From the NCBI GenBank assembly GCA_017476545.1, contig JAFUZP010000005.1, positions 1 to 64,000 on the forward strand: DNA of 64,000 bases, written 5' to 3'. This document shows, piece by piece, positions 41,715-49,720 of this stretch (positions are counted from its first letter, which is position 1; the number at the start of each line of letters is the position of its first letter). The stretch comes from Alloprevotella sp. (GTDB lineage Bacteria > Bacteroidota > Bacteroidia > Bacteroidales > Bacteroidaceae). Under the pieces are notes generated by a model. It was not told the DNA's origin, did not search any database, and saw only the letters and a program-made list of their open reading frames with translations. The translations under genes and the position numbers were made by a program.

Positions 41715-44700
41715 ATGATTTCCTTTTTCAGAACTCCTCAGCTGAGCGTCATCGCTACGCAGGCGGACCATGTCCTGACGCAGGACGAAGTGCAGAAACT
41801 TTGTTGGCTCTTTGGCGGGGCCGGACTCCTTGAAGGCGACTCCGTGAAGGGGCGCTTCGTAGGGCCGCGCCGCGAGATGATTACGCCTTGGAGTACGAAT
41901 GCCGTAGAGATTACCCAGAACATGAATCTCTGCGGCATTTCGCGTATTGAAGAGTACTTCCCCTGCGAGGGTGACGACTTCGACCCTATGTTGCAGCGTC
42001 TCTACGACGGCCTTGACCAGGACGTGTTCACCGTCAGCATCACGCCGGAGCCCATCCGGCACATCAGTGACCTCGAGGCTTACAACGAGCAGGAAGGCCT
42101 CGCCCTCTCGCCGGAGGAGATAGCCTATCTCCACAAGGTGGAGGCACAGCTCGGCCGCCAGCTGACGGACTCGGAGGTGTTCGGCTTCGCACAGATAAAC
42201 TCCGAACACTGCCGCCACAAGATCTTCGGCGGCACCTTCATCATCGACGGCAAGGAGATGCCGTCCTCGCTCTTCAACCTCATCAAGAAGACAACGAAGG
42301 AACATCCGCACCATATCCTCTCAGCCTATAAGGACAACGTGGCGTTCAGCCAAGGTCCTGTCGTGGAACAGTTTGCGCCGCGCCGCGCCGACACGAGCGA
42401 CTTCTTCGAGACGCGCGACGTGGAGAGCGTCATCTCTATCAAGGCCGAGACGCACAACTTCCCCACGACCGTAGAGCCCTTCAACGGTGCTTCCACGGGT
42501 ACGGGCGGCGAGATTCGCGACCGCATGGGCGGTGGTGTCGGTTCCTGGCCCATTGCGGGTACGGCCGTCTATATGACCGCGCCGCGCGACAGCAAACGTC
42601 CCTGGCTCTACCAGACGCCGGAGCAGATACTCATCAAAGCCTCCAACGGTGCCAGCGATTTCGGCAATAAGTTCGGACAGCCCCTCATTGCGGGTTCCGT
42701 TCTCACCTTTGACCACGAGGAGAACGGCGAGCAGTACGGTTACGACAAAGTCATCATGCTGGCAGGCGGCGTGGGCTACGGCACGAAGCGCGACTGCCTG
42801 AAAGGTACGCCGCAGAAGGGTAACAAGGTCGTCGTCGTCGGTGGCGACAACTACCGCATCGGCCTGGGCGGCGGCTCTGTGAGCTCCGTGGAGACGGGAC
42901 GCTACTCCAGCGGCATCGAGCTCAATGCCGTGCAGCGCGCCAACCCCGAAATGCAGAAGCGCGCCTACAACCTCATCCGCGCGCTCTGTGAGAGCGAGGA
43001 GAACCCCGTTGTCAGCATCCACGACCACGGCTCTGCCGGTCACGTGAACTGCCTCTCCGAACTTGTAGAGGAGTGCGGCGGTCGCATAGATATGTCGAAA
43101 CTTCCCATCGGCGACCCGACGCTTTCCGCAAAGGAAATCATCGCCAACGAGAGCCAGGAGCGCATGGGACTGCTCATCGACGAGAAACACATCGAGGACG
43201 TGCGCCGCATCGCCGAGCGCGAGCGTGCCCCGCTGTATGTTGTCGGCGAAACTACTGGCGACGCCCACTTCAGCTTCGAGCAGGCCGACGGCGAGCGTCC
43301 CTTCGACCTCGACGTGGCGCAGATGTTCGGCCACTCGCCCAAGACGGTGATGGTGGACGAACACGTAGAGCGCCGCTACAAGGACGTGCCGTTTGTTGCG
43401 TTTGTTGCGACTCAGTCGCAACAGACAGAACAGGCCCTCCTTGCCGCCCTGCAGAAGGTGCTGCGCCTTGAGGCCGTGGCCTGCAAGGACTGGCTTACGA
43501 ACAAGGTGGACCGCAGCGTGACGGGAAAGATAGCCCGTCAGCAGTGTGTGGGTGCTCTGCAGCTGCCCCTCGCCGACTGCGGCGTTGTCGCTCTTGACTA
43601 CAAAGGCGACAGCGGTATCGCCACCGCCCTCGGCCATGCACCGCAGGCCGGACTTGCCAATCCTGCCGCCGGCAGTGTGCTCTCCGTGGCCGAAGCCCTG
43701 ACGAACATCGTCTTCGCTCCCCTTGCCGAGGGGCTGGACAGCGTGTCCCTTTCCGCCAACTGGATGTGGCCTTGCCGCGCCCAGAAGGGTGAGGACGCCC
43801 GCCTCTACGACGCCGTGCAGGCACTCAGCGACTTCTGTTGCGCCCTCGGTATCAACGTGCCGACGGGTAAGGACAGCCTCTCCATGACGCAGAAATATCC
43901 CGACGGTTCCAAGGTCATCGCCCCAGGAACGGTCATCGTCAGTGCCGGCGGCGAGGTGAAGGACGTGCGCAAGGTCGTCACGCCCAACGTCAAGACCGGC
44001 ATCGCTTCCTCCCTCTACCACATCGACTTCTCCCGCGACGCTTTGCGCCTCGGCGGCTCGGCCTATGCCCAGAGCCAGGGCTATGTGGGCAGCGACGTGC
44101 CGACGGTGAAGGACGCCGACTACTTCCGTCGTGCCTTCAATGCCGTGCAGACGCTTCTGCGCCGCGACCTCGTCCTCGCCGGTCACGACGTTTCCGCCGG
44201 CGGTCTGCTCACCTGCCTCCTCGAGATGTGCTTTGCCAATGTCGAGGGCGGCCTTTCAGTTTCTCTTGAAGGCTTGTCACCCCTCACTCGTCACTCGTCA
44301 CTTCTAACCTTCCTCTTCGCCGAGAATCCCGCCGTCGTGCTTCAGGTTGCCGATGCCGACAAGGCCGCATTCCTCGCCGTCCTCGCTGAGGCAGGCGTGG
44401 AAGCCACGGAGATAGCCCGCCCCATCGCCGAGCGCGAGTTGCAGGTGTCCGGCCTGTGCCGCCTCGCTATTGACGAACTCCGCGACGTGTGGTACAGCAC
44501 CTCGCACGAACTCGATACGAAGCAGAGCATGAACGGCAGTGCCGACCTCCGCTTCGCCAACTATAAGCAGCAGCCCCTGCGCTGGAACCTTCCCGCTCTT
44601 GACGCGTCACCCGCCACTGGTCACTCGCCACTTCCCGAATCTCCCGTGGCAGCCATCATCCGTGAGAAGGGTACGAACGGCGAGCGCGAGATGGCTTACG

Positions 44701-45395
44701 CCCTCCACCTTGCCGGCTTCCGCGTGAAGGACGTCATGATGACCGACCTCGTCAGTGGGCGCGAAACCCTCGACGAGGTGCAGATGATAGTCTTCTGCGG
44801 CGGCTTCTCCAACTCCGACGTCCTCGGCTCCGCCAAGGGCTGGGCCGGCGCCTTCCTCTTCAATCCCAAGGCCAAGGCCGCACTCGACCGCTTCTATGCC
44901 CGTCCCGACACGCTCTCCCTCGGTGTCTGCAACGGTTGCCAGCTGATGGTGGAACTCGGACTGTTGGGCACGGTTTCCGACAGCCAGCGCCCCCGTATGC
45001 TGCACAACGACAGCCACAAGTTCGAGAGCGCCTTCCTCAGCGTTCGCGTGCCGCAGAACGAAAGCGTCATGTTCCGCGACCTCAGCGGTTCGGAACTTGG
45101 CATCTGGGTAGCGCACGGCGAGGGCAAATTTAGTCTCCCCGGAGGTGAGGACAAGTATAACATCGTCCTGAAGTACGCCTACGATGCCTATCCCGGCAAC
45201 CCGAACGGCTCCGACTACTCCACGGCCGGCATCTGTTCCGCCGACGGCCGCCACCTGGCCATGATGCCGCATCTCGAGCGCGCCTTCCTGCCCTGGCAGT
45301 GTGCCGACTATCCCGCCGAGCGCCGCGCCGATGCCGCCACCCCGTGGCTCCACGCCTTTGAGAACGCCCGCCGCTGGTGCGAGGCGCATAAATAG
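41715..45395 (+). CDS. purL: Phosphoribosylformylglycinamidine synthase (large single-chain form)
   Basis: Converts FGAR, glutamine and ATP to FGAM in purine synthesis. The 1226-aa chain has all parts: an N-terminal PurS-like domain, a linker (HISDLEAYNEQEGLALSPEE), the first AIRS-like domain with NSEHCRHKIFGGTF and KAETHNFPTTVEPFNGASTG, the second half with SLSANWMWPC and PTGKDSLSMTQKYPDGSKVI, and a C-terminal glutaminase with the Cys nucleophile in LGVCNGCQLMVELGL and a final HGEGKF. Three variable loops are encoded by repeat sequences that stay in frame: a REP-like palindrome (residues FVAFVATQSQQTEQ) and two 29-bp repeats (SPLTRHSSLL and SPATGHSPLP). The start is set by the promoter at 41654. 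Confidence 0.96.
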   Translation: MISFFRTPQLSVIATQADHVLTQDEVQKLCWLFGGAGLLEGDSVKGRFVGPRREMITPWSTNAVEITQNMNLCGISRIEEYFPCEGDDFDPMLQRLYDGLDQDVFTVSITPEPIRHISDLEAYNEQEGLALSPEEIAYLHKVEAQLGRQLTDSEVFGFAQINSEHCRHKIFGGTFIIDGKEMPSSLFNLIKKTTKEHPHHILSAYKDNVAFSQGPVVEQFAPRRADTSDFFETRDVESVISIKAETHNFPTTVEPFNGASTGTGGEIRDRMGGGVGSWPIAGTAVYMTAPRDSKRPWLYQTPEQILIKASNGASDFGNKFGQPLIAGSVLTFDHEENGEQYGYDKVIMLAGGVGYGTKRDCLKGTPQKGNKVVVVGGDNYRIGLGGGSVSSVETGRYSSGIELNAVQRANPEMQKRAYNLIRALCESEENPVVSIHDHGSAGHVNCLSELVEECGGRIDMSKLPIGDPTLSAKEIIANESQERMGLLIDEKHIEDVRRIAERERAPLYVVGETTGDAHFSFEQADGERPFDLDVAQMFGHSPKTVMVDEHVERRYKDVPFVAFVATQSQQTEQALLAALQKVLRLEAVACKDWLTNKVDRSVTGKIARQQCVGALQLPLADCGVVALDYKGDSGIATALGHAPQAGLANPAAGSVLSVAEALTNIVFAPLAEGLDSVSLSANWMWPCRAQKGEDARLYDAVQALSDFCCALGINVPTGKDSLSMTQKYPDGSKVIAPGTVIVSAGGEVKDVRKVVTPNVKTGIASSLYHIDFSRDALRLGGSAYAQSQGYVGSDVPTVKDADYFRRAFNAVQTLLRRDLVLAGHDVSAGGLLTCLLEMCFANVEGGLSVSLEGLSPLTRHSSLLTFLFAENPAVVLQVADADKAAFLAVLAEAGVEATEIARPIAERELQVSGLCRLAIDELRDVWYSTSHELDTKQSMNGSADLRFANYKQQPLRWNLPALDASPATGHSPLPESPVAAIIREKGTNGEREMAYALHLAGFRVKDVMMTDLVSGRETLDEVQMIVFCGGFSNSDVLGSAKGWAGAFLFNPKAKAALDRFYARPDTLSLGVCNGCQLMVELGLLGTVSDSQRPRMLHNDSHKFESAFLSVRVPQNESVMFRDLSGSELGIWVAHGEGKFSLPGGEDKYNIVLKYAYDAYPGNPNGSDYSTAGICSADGRHLAMMPHLERAFLPWQCADYPAERRADAATPWLHAFENARRWCEAHK
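43401..43426. repeat. REP-like palindrome inside purL
   Basis: GTTGCGACT-C-AGTCGCAAC (43404-43422) with flanking TTT and AGAC. Compared with the copy at 16677 both arms changed together (ATT/AAT to ACT/AGT), preserving pairing. A second TTTGTTGCG precedes it at 43392. It encodes VATQSQQT in frame. Confidence 0.75.
44276..44304 (+). repeat. 29-bp CACTCGTCACTC-type repeat in purL, copy 1
   Basis: Built from CACTCGTCACTCGTCACTTC. It aligns with 44606-44634 at 25 of 29 positions. Encodes SPLTRHSSL in frame where other PurL proteins have a short, non-repetitive linker. Confidence 0.7.
44606..44634 (+). repeat. 29-bp CACTCGTCACTC-type repeat in purL, copy 2
   Basis: Contains CACTGGTCACTCGCCACTTC, homologous to copy 1. 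Encodes SPATGHSPL in frame in the linker before the glutaminase half. Confidence 0.7.
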
Positions 45396-45442
45396 ACAGG
45401 GTGCTGACACCGCAGGAAGCGGCCTCGGGACACCTCTGATTG

Positions 45443-45549
45443 AGCTGTGCGCATACCTCACTTTGAGGTGTGCGCACAGCTTGCTTTGAGGTAAGCGCAC
45501 ACCTCGGCGTGAGCTTCCCGCACACCTCCGGGCAAGGTGTGCGCTTACC
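45443..45549. repeat. 23-bp-period array, word AGGTGTGCGCACACCT-like (locus L6)
   Basis: Eight-base cores start at 45447, 45470, 45493, 45516 and 45539, exactly 23 bp apart (GTGCGCAT, GTGCGCAC, AAGCGCAC, TCCCGCAC, GTGCGCTT). Arms alternate between AGGT/GAGCT and ACCTC/AGCTT, so adjacent units are partly complementary. The array starts about 50 bp after the purL stop codon. Confidence 0.88.
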
Positions 45550-45600
45550 TTCTGTCCGGGGCGGCGGACGTACCCGTGCGTGTTGTTTTCGTGCCCGGAT

Positions 45601-45632
45601 TTTGGATACCTCAAGATAAATTGCTACCTTTG
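45601..45632 (+). promoter_or_regulatory. Promoter of the zinc metallopeptidase gene
   Basis: TTTG (45601-45604) and TACCTTTG (45625-45632) are 20 bp apart. The leader of about 75 nt contains GTTGAG-TTTTTT-CAAC, a weak hairpin. Confidence 0.65.
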
Positions 45633-45714
45633 CCCTCGTGCGGTTGAGTTTTTTCAACTGCTTATAAACCGGAGCCAGTCTGGGGCTGGCCTAATCTAAA
45701 CCAAAGGAAAGGAT

Positions 45715-46575
45715 ATGAGACTAAACGGACGCCGCGAAAGCAGCAATGTGGAAGACCGCCGTGGTATGAGCGGCGGCGCGAAGGCCGGTATCGGTATCGG
45801 CGGAATCATTATGGCCCTCGTCATCGCTTGGATGTCGGGAGGCGACATCAGTACGGTACTCTCCACCGTGGCGGAGCAGGCCACGCAGCCGGCACAGCAG
45901 GGGGAATATACCCCTACGGCGGAGGAAGAGAAGTACGCCACTTTCTCCAAGCAGATCCTGGCGGGCACGGAGGACGTGTGGACGCAGCTTTTCAGGGAGA
46001 AAGGCTGGCAGTACGAGGCGCCTACGCTGGTGTTTTTCACGGATGCGGTGCAGTCGGCCTGCGGTAATGCCACATCGGCGGTCGGCCCCTTCTACTGCTC
46101 GGGCGACCAGAAGCTCTACCTGGACCTGAGTTTCTTCCAGCAGATGGACAAGCAGATGAAGGCCGGCGGCGACCTGGCTTACGCTTACGTCATCGCGCAC
46201 GAGGTCGGACACCACATTGAGTACTCCACCGGCCTGCTTGCCAAGGCGCACCAGCAGATGAGCCGCCTCTCCGAGACGGAAGCTAACAAGATAAGCGTGC
46301 GTATCGAACTGCTCGCGGACTACTACGCCGGGGTATGGGCGCACCACGACCAGAAAAATTACGGCTCGATAGACGATAAGGACATTGAGGAGGCCATCAA
46401 CTGCGCACAGAAGATAGGCGACGACTACCTGCAGAAGCAGGCGCGCGGCTATGCCGTCCCCGAATCGTTCAACCACGGCACGAGTGCGCAGCGCGCACGC
46501 TGGTTCCGCAAGGGGCTCGCCTCCGGGAAGTTCGAGGAAGCACCCACCTTCCAGGTCAGCGAGGCCGAACTTTGA
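45715..46575 (+). CDS. Neutral zinc metallopeptidase (YpfJ family)
   Basis: A 286-aa membrane-anchored peptidase of the putative neutral zinc metallopeptidase family (PF04228). An N-terminal cytoplasmic stretch RRESSNVEDRRGMSGG is the family signature, then one transmembrane helix (residues ~23-42). The catalytic domain has TACGNATSAVGPFYC-like residues (SACGNATSAVGPFYCSGDQK), LDLSFF and the zinc motif AHEVGHH (HExxH). ELLADYYAGVWAHH supplies the distal ligand region. No substrate is known. Its 3' 240 bp are duplicated at 49315-49563. A 22-bp array begins 8 bp after its stop codon. Confidence 0.92.
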   Translation: MRLNGRRESSNVEDRRGMSGGAKAGIGIGGIIMALVIAWMSGGDISTVLSTVAEQATQPAQQGEYTPTAEEEKYATFSKQILAGTEDVWTQLFREKGWQYEAPTLVFFTDAVQSACGNATSAVGPFYCSGDQKLYLDLSFFQQMDKQMKAGGDLAYAYVIAHEVGHHIEYSTGLLAKAHQQMSRLSETEANKISVRIELLADYYAGVWAHHDQKNYGSIDDKDIEEAINCAQKIGDDYLQKQARGYAVPESFNHGTSAQRARWFRKGLASGKFEEAPTFQVSEAEL

Positions 46576-46582
46576 GTCACGT

Positions 46583-46670
46583 ACCCATAGGGATAGGCGT
46601 TCCTAACCCTATGGCTACGTTTTCCTAACCGTAGGGTCACGGCACACTGACCCTACGGTTAGTTTTTCCT
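46583..46670. repeat. 22-bp-period array, word CCCTA(T/C)GG (locus L7)
   Basis: Four adjoining 22-bp units start at 46583, 46605, 46627 and 46649, each with a core (CCCATAGGG, CCCTATGG, CCGTAGGG, CCCTACGG) and a tail ending TTCCT or a variant. Duplicated at 49571-49658. Confidence 0.9.
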
Positions 46671-46695
46671 GACAGGTTATTTTCCCGCCCCGGCC

Positions 46696-46726
46696 TTGGC
46701 CTATTGGAAAAGTTTCCCTACCTTTG
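46696..46726 (+). promoter_or_regulatory. Promoter of RNA element copy 3 (TTG-N20-TACCTTTG)
   Basis: TTG (46696-46698) and TACCTTTG (46719-46726), 20 bp apart, context CCTTGGCC. Confidence 0.74.
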
Positions 46727-46732
46727 CAGCGG

Positions 46733-46940
46733 AAATCAGCAACTTGACGATGCCTTACGCGTGTATATATAGTATAGATACGGCATCCTGCGCGGCAGCG
46801 CGGGTCGGCGGCGCGTTTCGCGCCCGCCGGGGCGCGCTTACCCCCCCCCGACTGGAAATCAAGTAGTTACAGATATACGGCTAAGTATTGAGCGGTGCAT
46901 CGCGCCCCTTTCATGGGGTTGCGGTGCGCCGCTTTTCTGT
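46733..46940 (+). ncRNA. Structured RNA element copy 3 (with 38-codon ORF and terminal hairpin)
   Basis: Closing stem ACTTGA (46742-46747) with TCAAGT (46859-46864). The middle has diverged strongly but still forms GC-rich hairpins (GCGCCCGCCGGGGCGC), and a run of nine C remains. Terminal hairpin AGCGGTGCA/TGCGCCGCT (46891-46933) with TTTTCT after it. The ORF is three codons shorter than in the other copies (46750-46866) and poorly conserved as protein. The start codon of the next gene is 38 bp from the hairpin. Confidence 0.63.
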
Positions 46941-46970
46941 GCGCATTAACCGATAAAAAGCTATAAACTT

Positions 46971-47450
46971 ATGGACGAAAACATGAAACTGAACGACGCT
47001 TTGTCCGCCGATGTGCGGGCGGCGGAGACGGGCGCGGATGCCGCGCCGAAGCGGGAAAAGAAGTACGTGACGCCCGTGTGCAGGGTGTTCCATCTGGGAG
47101 CCGGCCTGTTGCAGTCGAGCATGAGCACCGAGCCCGTGATTGTTAGTATTCGAGGCACCGTTGATCATTGTTATTACGATTACGACGGATATGTATGTGA
47201 GGAATTCTACCTAGAATGCGAAGAACTTATCTCCGGCGGAAGTAGTGCTTTACAGAATTTGATTGACAAAAGCGATTATTCTATTGGAGGTATAGAGGAT
47301 AACGTGTACTTTCATAATGCGCCTTCAGATTGGGGCGAAGCGTCATTTCTGGATGATGCAGAGTTTGACGACTGTGGAACAGCAGAGGAAGAAGGATATG
47401 ATTTCTCTGGGACGTATAGAGGCCAGCGCTTCTTCGGTTATTTGATATGA
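46971..47450 (+). CDS. Small protein of the YVxPxMQVxPL family (module 3)
   Basis: A 159-aa protein of unknown function starting MDENMKLNDALSADVRAAET. The motif region is a degraded version, KKYVTPVCRVFHLGAGLLQS. The variable part is acidic and rich in Tyr and Asp (DYDGYVCEEFYLECEEL). The conserved end is AEFDDCGTAEEEGYDFSGTY then RGQRFFGYLI. Codon use in the variable part is visibly more AT-rich than in the neighbours. It is followed after 10 bp by a GT2 gene, not by an HU gene. Confidence 0.72.
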   Translation: MDENMKLNDALSADVRAAETGADAAPKREKKYVTPVCRVFHLGAGLLQSSMSTEPVIVSIRGTVDHCYYDYDGYVCEEFYLECEELISGGSSALQNLIDKSDYSIGGIEDNVYFHNAPSDWGEASFLDDAEFDDCGTAEEEGYDFSGTYRGQRFFGYLI

Positions 47451-47460
47451 TTAAAGTCAC

Positions 47461-48408
47461 ATGGACGGTATAAACTATACCTTTATTATCCCACATAGGA
47501 ACATCCCGCACCTGCTGGCGCGCTGTCTTGCGTCGATTCCCCGCCGCCCGGACGTACAGATCATCGTCGTGGACGATGCCTCCGACCCCACCGTCGTGGA
47601 CTTTGACCGCTTCCCCGGGCTGGACGACCCGCAGGTGGAGGTGGTGTTCACGAAAGAGTGGCGCGGCGCGGGCTGTGCCCGCAACGTGGGGTTGGAGCGC
47701 GCCGTGGGCAAGTGGGTCGTCTTTGCCGATGCCGACGATTACTACCTGGACAATCTGTCCGCGATGATGGACCGGTATGTGGATAGCGACAAGGATATGC
47801 TCCTCTTCCGCATTGTGCTGCAGCCTCCTTCCCGGAAGATATTGTGGAACGATGCCTACAAGCCCGTATTTGACCGGGCTGTTGCCTCTGGCGACTGCGA
47901 GGAGATAAAGCGGGTCTGTCCCTATCCCGTTGCGCGTTTTATCAAGCGTGACCTGATAGGAAGTATTCGTTTCCCCGAGATTGCGTATGCCGAGGACGTG
48001 ATGTTCTCCCTGCGTGTTTCCCTCGCATCAAAGGCGACGGAGGTGGTGGACGAGGTCGTTTACTGTTATGTACAGGTGCCTAACAGCGCAATGCGCACGA
48101 ACAAGTGGCAGAAATCCTACACCCATACGAAAGTGCGGCTCGATGTCTGTCGGTTCTTTGAGCGGCGCGGGGATACGAAGTGGAAGGAATATGGTTTGGA
48201 CAGGACGTGGAGGAATTGGTGGTACTCGACTTGGAAGCGCAACCGGTGGGCGGCCTTGCGCCTGCTTCCCCTAGTCGCCATACGGACAGGCAGTGTGCCG
48301 CTAAAGGATATCTTTTCGCCGCCGCCCCGCAACCTATGCACCGCGCCCCCCGAATCCATACCTTTAGAAGTTCTGAAAACGGGAAAGATTCCTCGCGCTA
48401 ATACCTGA
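47461..48408 (+). CDS. Family 2 glycosyltransferase (first of pair)
   Basis: A 315-aa GT-A-fold glycosyltransferase that transfers a sugar from a nucleotide donor to an acceptor, in cytoplasm or at the inner membrane. N-terminal half: NYTFIIPHRNIPHLLARCLA, PDVQIIVVDDASDPTV, GCARNVGLERA and the DxD-type metal motif FADADDYY. The C-terminal half (AEDVMFSLRVSLASKATEVV and on) has the usual acceptor-side helices. It is 10 bp from the upstream small-protein gene and 7 bp from the second GT2, so one operon. Its first 110 residues are about 85% identical to the next gene; after that they diverge. Confidence 0.88.
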   Translation: MDGINYTFIIPHRNIPHLLARCLASIPRRPDVQIIVVDDASDPTVVDFDRFPGLDDPQVEVVFTKEWRGAGCARNVGLERAVGKWVVFADADDYYLDNLSAMMDRYVDSDKDMLLFRIVLQPPSRKILWNDAYKPVFDRAVASGDCEEIKRVCPYPVARFIKRDLIGSIRFPEIAYAEDVMFSLRVSLASKATEVVDEVVYCYVQVPNSAMRTNKWQKSYTHTKVRLDVCRFFERRGDTKWKEYGLDRTWRNWWYSTWKRNRWAALRLLPLVAIRTGSVPLKDIFSPPPRNLCTAPPESIPLEVLKTGKIPRANT

Positions 48409-48415
48409 CTTAGCT

Positions 48416-49360
48416 ATGGCCGGTACCATCAATTATTCCGTCATCATCCCGCACAAGAACATCCCGCAGCTGTTGGTGCGCTGTCTCGCGTCGATTCCCC
48501 GCCGCCCGGACGTGCAGATCATCGTTGTGGACGATGCCTCCGACCCTTCTGTGGTAGATTTCGCACATTTTCCCGGCTTGGACGACCCGCAGGTGGAGGT
48601 GGTGTTCACGAAGAAAGGGCGCGGAGCCGGTTATGCCCGCAATGTGGGACTGGAGCGCGCCGTGGGCAAGTGGGTCGTCTTTGCCGATGCCGACGATTAC
48701 TACCTGGACAACCTTTCCGCAATGATGGACCGGTATGTGGATGCGGACACGAACATGGTCGTCTTCAAGCACGTGAAGTGTGAGGAGGACGGCAGGCGGA
48801 TGCCGCTGCGATATGGGGACATACTGCCGTTCACCTACTACTTCGTCCACGGTGATCCCGCCCTGCTGCAGTATTATTACTTCGTCCCGTTCGGCCGCTT
48901 CATCCGGCGCAGGGCGATAGGCGGGCTTCGCTTTCAGGAAGTTCCCTATGCCAACGACGTGTTCTTCTTCCTGCGCTTCCAAACGGGCGATACCCAGATG
49001 TACGTGGTGAATGAGGCGGTATATGCCTATGTGCGCCGCGAGAATTCCCTCCTCACCACCGTCCATTGGAAGAATCCCTACACGCGGTGCCGCGTCACGC
49101 TGGACTGCGTGCGCTATCTCAAGGACGTGAGCGATGTGAACCTGAACAGGTTTAAGGGCAATGACTGGCCGCTGTACTGGTGGGCGAGAACGTTTGCGCA
49201 GAACAAGTGGGCTGCCCTGCGGCTGGTGCCCGGCATCTGGCGCGTGACGGGCAGGAACCTGCTCCCGGTCTTCTTCCGTGCGGTATGGGGCGGCCTGCGC
49301 GGCGGCGTCCGTAAGCCGGGGTATGGGCGCACCACGACCAGAAAAATTACGGCTCAATAG
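48416..49360 (+). CDS. Family 2 glycosyltransferase (second of pair), chimeric 3' end
   Basis: A 314-aa GT2 protein with NYSVIIPHKNIPQLLVRCLA, IIVVDDASDP and FADADDYYLDN. The catalytic half matches its neighbour, while the acceptor half is different (HVKCEEDGRRMPLRYGDILP, then YANDVFFFLRFQ). The last 15 or so residues (YGRTTTRKITAQ) are read out of frame from a duplicated fragment of the zinc metallopeptidase gene, which starts at 49315. The original C-terminus may therefore have been replaced. The catalytic part looks intact. Confidence 0.85.
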   Translation: MAGTINYSVIIPHKNIPQLLVRCLASIPRRPDVQIIVVDDASDPSVVDFAHFPGLDDPQVEVVFTKKGRGAGYARNVGLERAVGKWVVFADADDYYLDNLSAMMDRYVDADTNMVVFKHVKCEEDGRRMPLRYGDILPFTYYFVHGDPALLQYYYFVPFGRFIRRRAIGGLRFQEVPYANDVFFFLRFQTGDTQMYVVNEAVYAYVRRENSLLTTVHWKNPYTRCRVTLDCVRYLKDVSDVNLNRFKGNDWPLYWWARTFAQNKWAALRLVPGIWRVTGRNLLPVFFRAVWGGLRGGVRKPGYGRTTTRKITAQ

Positions 49361-49563
49361 ACGATAAGGACATCGAAGAGGCCATCAACTGCGCGCAGAA
49401 GATAGGCGACGACTACCTGCAGAAGCAGGCGCGCGGCTATGCCGTCCCCGAATCGTTCAACCACGGCACGAGTGCGCAGCGCGCACGTTGGTTCCGCAAG
49501 GGACTCGCGTCCGGGAAGTTCGAGGAAGCACCTACCTTCCAGGTCAGCGAGGCCGAACTTTGA
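49315..49563 (+). pseudogene. Duplicated 3' fragment of the zinc metallopeptidase gene
   Basis: This 249-bp piece is nearly identical to 46327-46575. It encodes the peptidase's last 80 residues (GVWAHHDQKNYGSIDDKD and on, ending VSEAEL) with an open frame but no start codon and no HExxH. It overlaps the end of the second GT2 gene in another frame. The downstream array and RNA element were duplicated with it. Confidence 0.88.
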
Positions 49564-49570
49564 GTCACGT

Positions 49571-49658
49571 ACCCATAGGGATAGGCGTTCCTACCCCCAG
49601 GGCTACGTTTTCCTAACCGTAGGGTCACGGTACACTGACCCTACGGTCAGTTTTTCCT
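49571..49658. repeat. 22-bp-period array, duplicate of L7
   Basis: Units start at 49571, 49593, 49615 and 49637. The sequence differs from L7 at only a few positions, mostly in unit 2 (CCCCCAGGG for ACCCTATGG). Confidence 0.9.
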
Positions 49659-49683
49659 GACAGGTTATTTACCCTCCCCGGGC

Positions 49684-49714
49684 TTGGCCTTTCGGAGAGT
49701 TTTCCCTACCTTTG
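49684..49714 (+). promoter_or_regulatory. Promoter of RNA element copy 4 (TTG-N20-TACCTTTG)
   Basis: TTG (49684-49686) and TACCTTTG (49707-49714), 20 bp apart, context GCTTGGCC. Confidence 0.74.
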
Positions 49715-49720
49715 CGGCGG

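Noticed and set aside
42321..44186. A 621-codon minus-strand frame across purL
   Set aside because: Antisense shadow of PurL; no recognisable motif.
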